In this document: one piece after another, positions 37,029 through 47,290 of the stretch | Numbering within the stretch: the stretch's first letter is position 1 | Layout: each line of letters begins with the position of its first letter | Source: Mycteria americana | Taxonomy: Eukaryota > Chordata > Aves > Ciconiiformes > Ciconiidae | DNA: 64,000 nucleotides | Assembly: GCF_035582795.1 (NCBI RefSeq) | Contig: NC_134365.1 | Coordinates: forward strand, 75,993,635 to 76,057,634 | Direction: 5' to 3' | Translations under genes and position numbers: made by a program | Notes under the pieces: generated by a model | What the model saw: the letters and a program-made list of their open reading frames with translations, nothing else | Database searches by the model: none | What the model was told of the DNA's origin: nothing

Positions 37029-37603
37029 CCTGGTGTCCTGGTTTCAGCTGAGATAGAGTTAATTTTCTTTATAGTGGCTGGTATGGGGCTATGTTTTGGA
37101 TTTGTGCTGAAGACAGTGTTGATAATACAGAGATGTTTTAGTTGTTGCTGCACTAGTCAAGGACTTTTCACCTTCCCGTGCTCTGCCAGGTGCAGAAGAA
37201 GCTGGGAGGGGGCACAGCCAGGATAGTTGATCCAAACTGGCCAAAGGGCTATTCCATACCATATGGCGTCATGCTCAGCATATAAAGCTGGGGAAGAAGA
37301 AGGAAGGGGGGGACGTTCAGAGTGGTGGCATTTGTCTTCTCAAGTAACCGTTATGCGTGATGGAGCCCTGCTTTCCTGGAGATGGCTGAACACCTGCCTG
37401 CCCATGGGAAGCAGTGAATGAATTCCTTGTTTTGCTTTGCTTGCGTGTGCGGCTTTTGCTTTACCTATTAAACTGTCTTTATCTCAACCCGTGAGTTTTC
37501 TCACTTTTACTCTTGTGATTCTCTCCCCCATCCCACTGGGGGGGAGTGAGCGAGCAGCTGTGTGGGGCTCAGTTGCTGTCTGGGGCTAAACCACGACACC
37601 TGG
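37029..37603 (+). repeat. 5-bp target-site duplication flanking the LTR
   Basis: CCTGG occurs at 37029-37033 and again at 37599-37603, directly outside the LTR ends. A 5-bp duplication fits ERVL/ERV3-like or some other avian ERV integrases and marks the exact borders of the insertion. Confidence 0.85.
37034..37598 (+). mobile_element. Solo LTR of an avian endogenous retrovirus
   Basis: The 565-bp element starts TGTC and ends GACA, the inverted terminal form of retroviral LTRs. Its opening (CCTGGTTTCAGCTGAGATAG) and end (GGGGCTAAACCACGACA) match an LTR type I recognise from many bird genomes. A TATA box TATAAAG at 37281-37287 and a polyadenylation signal ATTAAA at 37467-37472 come in U3-R-U5 order and set the orientation as plus. 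There is no internal gag, pol or env sequence on either side, so it formed by LTR-LTR recombination. Any promoter activity is possible but untested. Confidence 0.9.
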
Positions 37604-38884
37604 GTGTCATCATCCAAGGCAAAAAGGTAGCTCGGGAACTGGCTCGGTTCAGGCAGCGTTTGATTCCTCTGAAATCCAATTCCTAATGTTTGGGAACAGC
37701 TTTGTGTTTTAAAGCGAGATGGGGTACAGGGAGAAACAGGAGAGGGGTGAGGGGAAGAGGGGATCAGAAATTGTGAGAAGGAAAGGAGCGGATGAGAGCG
37801 CTGGGGTAGGACACGTGTCAGCAGTGGGAGAGGAGAGGGAGGCGAAGAAAGGCAGGTGAGAGCGGAGTCAGCGTGCAGGCAAAGAGCGAAGAGTTTCAAG
37901 GCTCCAGGAGGAAGAAACAGGGCGAAGAAGCTGGGGTGGGAGATGCTAAACTGGCCTTGCTCAAATTTCTCCCCCCTGCGTTACTCTTTTGCTGAACATG
38001 CAATTAATTTGTAGTGCTGAAGAAATGAGAAACATTTCTATCCATAGTCCATAAATGAGAGTTAATGGCCCAGGTACAGATATGCATGGAAAATAAAAAA
38101 ATTGCCTCCTCCCAGGCCCTGCAATCCCTCTACACTAAGCCCAGTGGTGCATTACTAACTAGAGCCCTTTGCAGAGAAGCATCGCACAGACGATGGAGGT
38201 TTTGTGTTGCAGTGGCACGGCAGTCACTAGCACGGGCTGGCTGAGCTGGTCCACCAGGATCTGGGTGTAGCCCCATGCAAGAAGCAGGGACAGGGACTGG
38301 AGGAGGTGCCTGGCCACCGATCTGCTCCGTGTGTCATTCACATCAAGCGGAGAAGTTTACCTGTAATGTCCGGCCCTGCAAACGGCCACCGCCATGTCAA
38401 CGGGTGAACCTGGCCTTTGGACACAGCTCAGCCTGAGCCCGAGGGGCACAATCTGGGCAGGGGGTCCCTCCTGCCTCCCTCCTTTGCTCACCAGAAGAAT
38501 TACACGGCTTAACACCTGGAAGGGACATCTGTGTCTGCCGCCTGCCCAGAGCAGGATGGGGGCTTCCACTTGGTCAGTCCAGCCTTGTGCTCACTACATT
38601 GTGGCCCAACTAGAGACTACCTTTGTAGAGAGATATGGAAAATAACGTTACTGGCTTTTTAGGGGAGCACAGGAACATTACACAGGAGTGTCGGATAGGA
38701 AGTGAGAAATTTTCTAGTGGCTTGAAACTACAGGAGAAGTTAATTATACTTACATCCCTTTCAATCCAATTTATAGCTTTAAAGACGATCCAGGAGGTTG
38801 TCAGTTTGAGTTTAATTGACCTATTTGCAATTGAGCCAGTTCCTTCCTACAACTGGGAACTCTTTTTCATAGATTTCAGTTCAC
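37604..38884. other. Non-coding stretch
   Basis: Purine-rich plus strand at 37710-37930. No gene recognised. Confidence 0.45.
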
Positions 38885-39120
38885 TGATTCAAGATTTTAA
38901 GGCCAAAAGGGACTATTAGATCATGTAGTCTGGCCTCTTGTGTATGGACATTCATCCGGACATTCTTCTGAGCTGCACAAGATGTGCCTGGCAAAAGCCT
39001 GCATCCCAGAAAGGCGCTCAGTCTGGACCGGTGATTCCCAGGGATGGGCAACGCACCATTTCCCTTGATCGCTTGTTCCCGTGGGTAATCAGTCATTTTG
39101 AGATTAAAATGTAAGCATAA
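38885..39120 (-). mobile_element. Ancient CR1-type LINE, 3' end
   Basis: GATTTTAAGGCCAAAAGGGA, then TTAGATCATGTAGTCTGGCC, then CCAGAAAGGCGCTCAGTCT, then CACCATTTCCCTTGATCGCT and TTGTTCCCGTGGGTAATCA, follow in order the antisense 3' end of an old CR1 lineage common in turtles and crocodilians. It is far more diverged than the copy at 8160-8880 and represents a much older insertion. Confidence 0.75.
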
Positions 39121-40779
39121 TCAGAATCTTGGTGATCCAAGATACTGCCTGATCCAAAAATGTTTAATGAACAGTGCCTGACAGACATGCCGGTAATTCT
39201 TTAAAGAAAAATTCTTGAAACATAAATTGGATTATGAGGTACATAGGAGATATTAATTTTGCCGAGTGGGCTGATTAGCTCCAGATACAGACAGAGCAGA
39301 CCAAATAGTGGGAGTCATCACTTGTTCTCTCAACTTTAACTTATATTCTTGTTAAAACTCAAGCCCTTTTGGGCAATGGCGTACGTCTTACAGGACTCAG
39401 TTTTTAGTTACCCTTTGGAAGCTGTGACCGGGAAATGCCCCTGTAAGACACCACAGATGGTTCTTTCCACGCACCACTTGGCAGATGCACAGGAAAATTA
39501 CGCTGGAAAGTTGGCTCTCGGCTGGGCTTTGTAGCGAGGCGCTAATGCATGTGCTATAACACTTTGTAATGACATGCTTTGGGGTTTGGGTTTTTTTTTT
39601 TAGTTTCTTTGCCAAATTATAAACCCAGTTGCAAGTTGGAAGCGTGAAATCTCCCATCTTGACAAGAAGGCAAGCAGTGAACTGAACAGATGTCGCCCAA
39701 CGTGGAACGCGGTGCTGCTTACGGGGGTGCAGCTCTCCCTGTGGGCACAGGCACAGCCGCTGGGGCCACGCACAGGTGCTAGAGCCTCCCTGGTCTCCCA
39801 ACACCTCCCAGCCCCTTCAAGCTCCCTTTAACCCTTATTTCTCTTGGTCGCTTTAACCCCTGGTCTCCTTCCCCCACTCCCTATCTCCAGACACCATTGC
39901 CTCTTCTCTATTGCTTTTTTCTGTAGCTCTCTGGGACAGCCCCTTCCCTCACAGCCGTGGGCTGAGAGAGACAAGGATTTTCTTCTTCACTGATGCCAGC
40001 CCCAGTACTCAACTGACTGGGGACCAGATAACATGAAATAACTTTTAATAAGGCAAAACACCCACCTGTCAATCTGAGACACAGCAAAACATGCCAGGGC
40101 TTGCTGGGGTCTGCATGGGCAGACATCGGGCTTCTCTCCATCGCTGTGGTCAAACTCCCTACAAATGTAAGCATTGCAACAGCCCTGCAACACATCCTGA
40201 GGGCCCAAAGTCTGTCTAGGGAGCTGGGAGAATCCCCCCTTCCCAAAACTGAAGCCTCCGGCACACACACAGGGCATGCAGGGCTGGGGCACGCTAGCGA
40301 GGAGCAAGCTTTGGCTTTGCAGCCTTTTGTCTGAGCCTCAAAGCCACCGCCACTGCTTTTCCATAGGCAAGGCAGTCGTCTTCCATCCTGCTTCTACTCC
40401 CTTCCCAGCATTGAGGCATGCTGCTGCTTTCCAGGGATTCGGGCAATGTGGTGAGCGTTGGCTAACATTTAATGCTATTTATTCTTATTACAGTTATTTA
40501 GCAAACGGGAGCGAGAAACTGGGATCAGCAAAAAATCCAAGGGCAAGGCATATCGTACCTGCTGGCCAAAGGACACAAGCCCTGCAAACCCTGATGTGGT
40601 GGTCTCGGGGAAATGTAAGGTCTCAACTCTTTGGAGCAGAAATGAGGAACACCGTCACTAAAAGAAACTGCAAAGGGAATTTTAAATTAAATAGGGATTT
40701 TAAATTTTAACAGCATTTAAATTTTAAATAGTTCAGCTCTCAGTAAAATGAAAGCAATATTTCTGTTCCAACGTGAAAT
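39121..40779. other. Non-coding stretch
   Basis: Includes a G/T-rich run near 39579-39602 and, at 40676-40730, an AT tract with repeated TTTAAATT words. A pyrimidine-rich acceptor-like site at about 40414 has no clear coding exon. No gene recognised. Confidence 0.45.
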
Positions 40780-40872
40780 GGGCCAGATCCTCTGCAGCTG
40801 TAAGTTGGTGGCCCTCTGCGCTGGAATCAAGGGAACTTAATTGATTTGTAGCAGCTGACAATCTGCCAGTTC
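40780..40872. repeat. Ancient palindromic MITE-like element
   Basis: The left arm GGCCAGATCCTCTGCAGCTG and the right arm read on the opposite strand (CTGGCAGATTGTCAGCTGC) form an imperfect inverted repeat around a core with GGAATCAAGGGAACTTAATT. This is the layout of the sauropsid element 'ggccagatcctcagctggtgtaaat ... atttacaccagctgaggatctggcc'. No coding capacity. Confidence 0.6.
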
Positions 40873-41289
40873 AGGCTTTCTCCTGGAAATAACCTACTCC
40901 ATTCTGGCTGGTAGTGCAGCCTTGATGTTTCATTAATTTGCAAGAAAGCTGCTGCCAGGATAGACACACGCTCTGGCAATGCGGCTGAAAAAAAAAAAAA
41001 AAAAAAGAAGAAAATTACTCTAAAACTTGTTATCATCTGTCATGTTATTGAAGCTAATTTAAAAAGCATTTCCCAGGCTCCCAATCTCAAAGGATCACTT
41101 AAGGATGTTGTTTTTCTTTTTGTGTGTGTGTTAGGAAACCACTGCTCGCATTGTGTTTTCCAGGCTCTGTTTCTTTCAGAAGGGTGAGGGCACAGAGTCA
41201 GCAAGGAGGAATGGGAAAGACCCTTCATGCCCTGCCAACACATGACTATGCCCCACACTCAGAGCTTTGTCCTTCACAGTTTGAAATGA
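40873..41289. other. Non-coding stretch with poly-A
   Basis: Contains a run of 19 A at 40988-41006, reading poly-T on the other strand. No associated SINE or LINE body is recognised next to it. Confidence 0.6.
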
Positions 41290-41530
41290 CTCATTGATAA
41301 AGGTTCCCGCTACTTCCTTTGGGAGATCATTAAACAGCCTTTTCGGGCTTCAATGTTAGGATGTTTTTCTTGATAGTCAGCCTAGACATTTCTCTGCTCT
41401 GTTTCCTCCCATTGCCCCTAGTTACGCTTCGTCCCACCCTAAACAATTCCTTTTCCCTCCTTGCGTTGATACCATCCCTGTGCATATCAGAAAAGGAGGG
41501 GGTGACCGACACAGAAATAACACGTAAGCA
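41290..41530 (-). mobile_element. Ancient CR1-type LINE fragment
   Basis: TTTTTCTTGATAGTCAGCCT, then CTGCTCTGTTTCCTCCCATT, then TTACGCTTCGTCCCACCCT and AACAATTCCTTTTCCCTCC, match in order the antisense CR1 block that normally reads 'ttcctgatgttcagcctaaat ... aagcccattgcttcttgtcctacc'. Diverged and lacking both ends. Confidence 0.6.
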
Positions 41531-43559
41531 TTTTTTTAGTCTAGCCTGCAGAATAATTTGCACTAGCGATTCCGGCATGATGCTGCAGCTGGGAGAGTGA
41601 GGACAAAGAGGGGGGCATTTGCTGCTACATTGGCTGTGCCTAACCCAGTGCAGTGCCTACTCAAATTAATGGGTTTAAGGGACCTCAGGAGCTTCACAGG
41701 TCTGAGCAAAGCTCTCTGTTAGACAGCTGGACCTGACAAAGAAGTGTAAAGGCTGCCCAAAGAGAAGGTGCTGCAGTACAAAGCTTGCAGTTGCCATTCT
41801 GCATGTGGAAGGCAGCCAGCAGCAAGGTTGCCGGGGGTCGATGCAGCCAGTGTTAGAAGTAAGGGAACTCAGCAGTTGTAAAAGACAGGTTACTATGTTA
41901 TGCATCATCCTTTGGATAAAGAATGAGGACAGGGGTGTAAAATGGCAAGGGGTTAACTCGATCATCTTCCACCACCTGCTGTCTGTTCCCTTCAGGTATT
42001 GAATACTCACCACCGCTAGTAACTGGAGCCTCGTGGTCCTCGCTCTTTTTAGTGAGCACGTGGCTTGGTGTAAAAATTATGAGTTTAACAGAAGCTAAAA
42101 GATCCCTCTGGATGAGCCAGCATACAGAAAAAAGATTTTAATGGCAACATTATATCATAATCACAAACCAAAAAGTACTTGAAACTTGTGTTTATTGACT
42201 TCTGTGCAGCAGTAACAGCCTGGCAAAACAAAAGGGAAGAAAAGCTGACAAATGCAAGGCTACAAATGCAGTGCAAAGCAAACCACACAGCAAACAGGCA
42301 TGGCTTTAGTGATGAGAGATGCGCTTTTCCTCCCTGGCTTATAGGTAATTGTACAGCTCCCTCTGTGCCATTGAAGTGTAGCAGAGATTTTTTGGCTTAT
42401 CAGTTAAAGCTGCTTCCAAAACCGTGCTTTAAATATCTCCATAGGTTTTGGGTAAACCTCACTGTTCCCAGGTCTTTTCCCTTTCTCAGCTGCACACGTG
42501 TTAGACTCAGGATTTAAAGGCACTTCTCAAAATCCAGACAAAAAAGTTGACTTTGTTTTTGCAAATAAACAGCAATGAGAAGTTGAGCTCATTGGCTCAA
42601 AACTGCTGCACTGTCAGAAGCTGTAAGAAGCATTGCTTGTGCAGAACTGGGATGGCCAGGCTGTCTGGGAAGGAGGAGAGAGCTCACCTGATGCACTGGT
42701 GCAATCCACACACACAGATTTTGGAGGAAAAACTCCAGAATTGCCTGTTCACACATATTTCTCCACATTACACCTTAAAGGATCAGAGCAGGTCACCTGA
42801 ACGACGCTGCAGGGGTTAATGTTGGGGAAAGATTCAAATGCAAGCGGCCAAGGAGAAAGCTGGACTTCAGAGGCAGGAAATAGGAATTGTTTTGCCTCCT
42901 CCTATATGACTTCAGCTGACTTTCTCCTCACATTTCGGGGTCATCAGTTGAAAGCTTTGAGCTTCTTTGGCTTTGTTGCTGCTATATGGGTTGTTCACTG
43001 GAATGTAAAAATCAGTGAGGTGAACAATGAACCTCTGGGGATGGAGGCTGCAAGCCCATGAAAACTGTCGTCATCCTTCGCCACTGAAGAGAAGCACAGG
43101 CATTTCTCCTGGTGGGATTTCTCCTGGTGGCAGAAACCACGCACCTCTGTAGCCTCCTGCGGGGCAGCCGTTCTCTGTCATTCATGTAAGGGAGTGATTT
43201 CATAATCCAGAGAAGATGCTCAAAGCTAAGGGACTAGTTTAATAAAGTCTGTGAAAAAAAAAATCTGCAAAGATCTGCGGAAAGAACTGGAGCAAGTTCT
43301 TCTTGCTGACAGCAGGATTGAGGCTGAACCACAGCTTTCCATGTCTGGAGAAAAACTAGGCATTTAGAGTTGGGACTTAAATTTCATAACATTCTCATAA
43401 TGAGTGAAATCAAAAGGGCCTTTGGGATCTCAGCACTCCTAGGTTTACAGGGAGCTGGGATCTAAAAAAATTGCTTCGAAAGCCAAGCTCTAGACAGGAT
43501 AAACATATTCCTGGGGACAGATCTGATTAGGTGAGTTCCTTTGAAGGGGAGCCATGAGA
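41531..43559. other. Non-coding stretch
   Basis: A 15-bp motif (ATTTCTCCTGGTGGG) is duplicated in tandem near 43102-43131. An open, frame-preserving 72-base segment at 42948-43019 (plus) is hydrophobic and splice-bordered but weak. No gene is called. Confidence 0.45.
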
Positions 43560-43655
43560 TTATATCTATATCTATATCTATATCTATATCTATATCTATA
43601 TCTGTATCTATATCTATATCTATATCTATATCTATATCTATATCTATATCTATCT
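43560..43655 (+). repeat. (TATATC)n hexanucleotide microsatellite
   Basis: About 16 copies of a 6-base TATATC unit with a single T-to-G interruption near 43604. Likely polymorphic in length. Confidence 0.95.
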
Positions 43656-45894
43656 GTGGTTGGCCGTTATGACTCAGCTAATCTGATCATTACCTCCTGC
43701 TGGCCTCGAGGACACCCCATCTGACCAGCTCTGCCTACCCCTTTGAATATATGAGCAGCTTCCACTCCAGTGGATGGTCTGCCAGTAGCTTGTACGGCTA
43801 AAGCAGAAAGCAAACAGTGACTGCAGGAGAGATAGCACACTGCAAAATCTTTTCAATATCCCTTGCTTTTGCAGGCAAAATGGATGTTGCTTCTGAAGAG
43901 CTCTAGAGGTAAAATCACTGACCTATGTAGCAACGTTTTTTTCTCTTAAACATTACATACATGCATGTATACATATAAAGCTTATAAACTATACACACCT
44001 CAGTGTGCATCAGTACAAATACAGAATTACTGTGAAACGCTAGTGATAAGAACCGTAAAAGTAAACTTTATGGGTCATGCCAGTCTGTACTGATAAGGTT
44101 GACCGTCTCTTGTGTTACCACAGAGCCAAATCTCCTCATTTCTTGAAGGAAAAACCTGCACAACTGTTTTGCAAAGGATTTTTTCTTTAGAGGCCCAGAT
44201 AATCTCTTCCTGTTCATGGAAGTGGTGCTGCAAGCTAGAGCAAGTGATGCGTTTGTAGCATGGAGCTGTAAGATGGAGTGACAAAGTACTTCTGGAGAGC
44301 AGTGCCAGCCGGGGGGAGAGACCCTACATACATCACTCCACCAAAATTAGGCTGCAAGAAAAAGACAAGATCTCTCGTAAGTACTGGCAGTGCATACAGC
44401 ATTCAGTCAATAATTTTTAACGATATCCCTGCTGATTTAGTTTAGCTTTTCTTTCCTCTTAGTAATCTAAATGCTCATGAGTGCTTCTGATTATTTATTC
44501 AGTATTTGGCAGGTCAAGTGACAACAGAAATATCTCTTGCGCCGTTCCTGCTGCCTTGGCCCTGAGACCAAGGGTCCAACAAATGTCCATTCTGTGTCCG
44601 CGTCCTTTTCCTGAGACTCCTATGGGGAGGCTAATTGGTGTCAGAGAAGATCGTGGTGTTATTTCCATTTGCATTTGTTCACTATGAATTGGACTGCACA
44701 CAATTTTATATTTAACACTTCCCTCTCCCAGCTGTAAATTGACTACTACTAGTAAATCACATTGGAAAAAAAGTCAGGTTGGGACCCTGGTAGTATAAAC
44801 ATCCCTGCCTTTCCCAGTTCTCTGACCCGTATTTGCACTGCCTAGCTCCTTTCTGGAATTTCATCAGAGCAAAAAATATCAAGCAAAAAGATAAATTGAG
44901 AATTTCCAAGGGTAGCACTGACCATGGAGAATGCAGAAGGTATTATTCTAACAGGACCTGGTTTTCAGTGAGTGATGAATATTCATTTACTTTTGGAAAA
45001 ATCAATGGTTACTTGAGGTGATGACCGAAATACCAAGGCATTGCAGGTCCCTTTCCAAACAGACAGGACCTGAACTGTTCAAAATAGTGAATTCAGACAC
45101 CATTCTGAAGTGCAAAAGTTCACATTTTCCACTCTGCAGCTGGAAAAAAAGTGTGTCCCAATTTTAGCCACCACACCCAAGAACTCATGCCAACAAATTG
45201 ATAATTTCATTGCCTTGCAATCTTTAACTGTGTTCCTAAGGTCTGGTCAGCATGCAAGCAGCTGGGGAGAACAAGAGGCCTTTTTAGATGGTTGCACAAA
45301 GATGCACCATGGAAATGAAAAATGTAATTCTGGAACCACTGAAATGAGTATGAAGTCATTTCAGTGATGCTGTTACTGCTAAAGCAGTCATGAAGTGAAG
45401 AGCCAAAATATGGAGTTTGTCAAGGTCAATAGGATCTTCCACTGGCTTATATGGGCTTTTGCACCTTAGCAATACCTTGCTGAAATATATGGTGCTCCTT
45501 CTTAAAAATGAAAATGCTGTGTTCTCTTTCTAAGTCAGTGGGGCTTCCATAAGGCAGATGTAAGGTTGAAGACAATGTTAAGTCACTGAGAGTCCCAGAT
45601 CTCTCTCCTATACTACACTGAACCCAGCTGGAATTGTCCATTTACTTAGAAGATAAGGTGTAAGACACAGGTGAGTTGACGCATTTGTCAAAAAATCTTG
45701 GCCAAGAGTCACTGGTATGCCAAGTATGATGCGAGATTGCGAGATGATTTTTGATGCTTGTAAGGATTGCAGTGCCATGACTGGAAATTCATAGAGGAGT
45801 AAGAAAGAGACTTTACTGTGGAAGGATGTGGGCCAGTGGCTAAAGAAGCAGCGTCGTTTTCAAGAGAAACTCAGAGATTTATCACTGGCAGAAC
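43656..45894. other. Non-coding stretch
   Basis: Unique AT-rich sequence. A short palindrome ATACATGCATGTAT is present near 43959-43972. No gene recognised. Confidence 0.45.
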
Positions 45895-45990
45895 TAGCTA
45901 TTTACACTGTGACCTTGAAAAGGTTACATTAGGTGTCAGTCTAATAATACCTAGGACATAAGAGTAGTTGAGAGGCTTAATTAATCACAG
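45895..45990 (-). mobile_element. MIR-type SINE, partly deleted
   Basis: TTACACTGTGACCTTGAAAA, then AATAATACCTAGGACATA, then TTGAGAGGCTTAATTAA, reproduce the antisense MIR order (tgtgaccttgggcaagt, aataatagtacctacctcata, ttgtgaggattaaatgag) with the middle part missing. Confidence 0.6.
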
Positions 45991-46569
45991 TCTTGAAGTC
46001 TCAAATCCACAGAAGGGAAGTGAAAAACAGTATTATAATAATTTGGGCCCTCTAGCTGGTTGTGTTCAGGAACAGCTACCTAGAGTGATTTAAGAAAAAT
46101 GTGTTGGCAGGTGCTGCCCCTGCAGTTCGTCTTTTACAATTCCCTGCTGAGTGGCAGTATTTTTAGCTGTAAATGAACAGTATAAATCAAAGGAGTGCAA
46201 ATATTTCCCAGTGTAAGGTATAGGGGGCTGATGTTGCATTTAGGAATAGTGCAGTGTTAGTTGCCGGGCAGTGATTCACTTAGTTCAATACCCGGCCACG
46301 GAGAGCGGACAGGGCCAAAAGTTCCCAGAGAAGAGGAAACCGAGGCAGAAATGGGAGTTTACGGAGCAGCCTCCCCACAGGATGACTCCTGGGCTCAATT
46401 ATACCTTGCAGCGAGAAGATCTCATCATTAACCGTACATTGTGGAGGAGAGTCCTCTTTGATCTGTTTTAAATGCTCAGTTTAATTAAATTCCTTTCATT
46501 CTTCTTGAGAAGAAAGAATAAGCTGAAGTAAAAAAGTTACCCTCTCTCTAGTGTTTTTCCTTTTATTTG
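45991..46569. other. Non-coding stretch
   Basis: Nothing recognised. Confidence 0.4.
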
Positions 46570-47290
46570 TCTCTAAATGACAGCTCCAATCTTTTCAATT
46601 TCTCTTCCTATGAGCACTTTTATCTAGTCCTTTCAATGTCCCATTTCTAGACATTTCTATTTCCGCAAAATACTTTCAAGAAAAAATAACCAAGAATGAA
46701 TACAGTATTTTAGATATGCCAATACGCTTGGTTTACAAAGCAGTGTTGTAATATTTACAGAGCCTGTTTTCCATCCTGGGCTGTGCAGTACTCACACAAT
46801 TTGGTTTCTGGATAACTCTGCATTTTAAGTAGGGATTTTCACTGTCACCAATCATGACCCACTTTTTTTTCTGGGTAATTTTCAGCTTTTAAGAGTAGCT
46901 GACATTGGTTTTTCTTTCTTTTTTCCCCCAAATCTGATTATTTTGTATTTATTCAAACCAGAAGATTCTGCCTGCTCTCATATTTCTATCTCACCTTGCT
47001 TTCCTAGCGTCTTCTAAAAAGTTTTCATAGCCATGCCTAGTCCTCAGTGGCCTTCAACCATTTTGTGTCATCTGCAAAATTTCTTACCTCACTGCTCACT
47101 CAGTTTTCCAGACCATTAATAAAAACAGCAAAGAATACATCTGACGGTATGGATCATTAAGACACCTGCTGCTAATCCTTTGCCAATGTGAAAATGTATC
47201 ATTTCTTTCAGACATTATTTTCTCTGTCTTATCTAATTTCTAATACTGAGTAGTAATTTAACTGTTGCTTAAGATGTTTACAAGAAACCC
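46570..47290 (-). mobile_element. Ancient CR1 LINE, about 700 bp
   Basis: In antisense order it shows CTCCAATCTTTTCAATTTCT (the 'tcccaatcttttcagtctctc' block), a badly decayed middle, then CATTTTGTGTCATCTGCAAA ATTTCTTACC, the 'ttttgtatcgtctgcaaactttgccacctcactgtttacc' part that comes from the end of the reverse-transcriptase ORF, then TTTTCCAGACCATTAATAAA. No frame survives. It belongs to an old amniote CR1 lineage and not to the young avian subfamily at 8160. Confidence 0.7.

Noticed and set aside
36930..37226. 98-codon hydrophobic plus-strand frame
   Set aside because: Most of it lies inside the solo LTR (from 37034), so it is a chance frame in U3.
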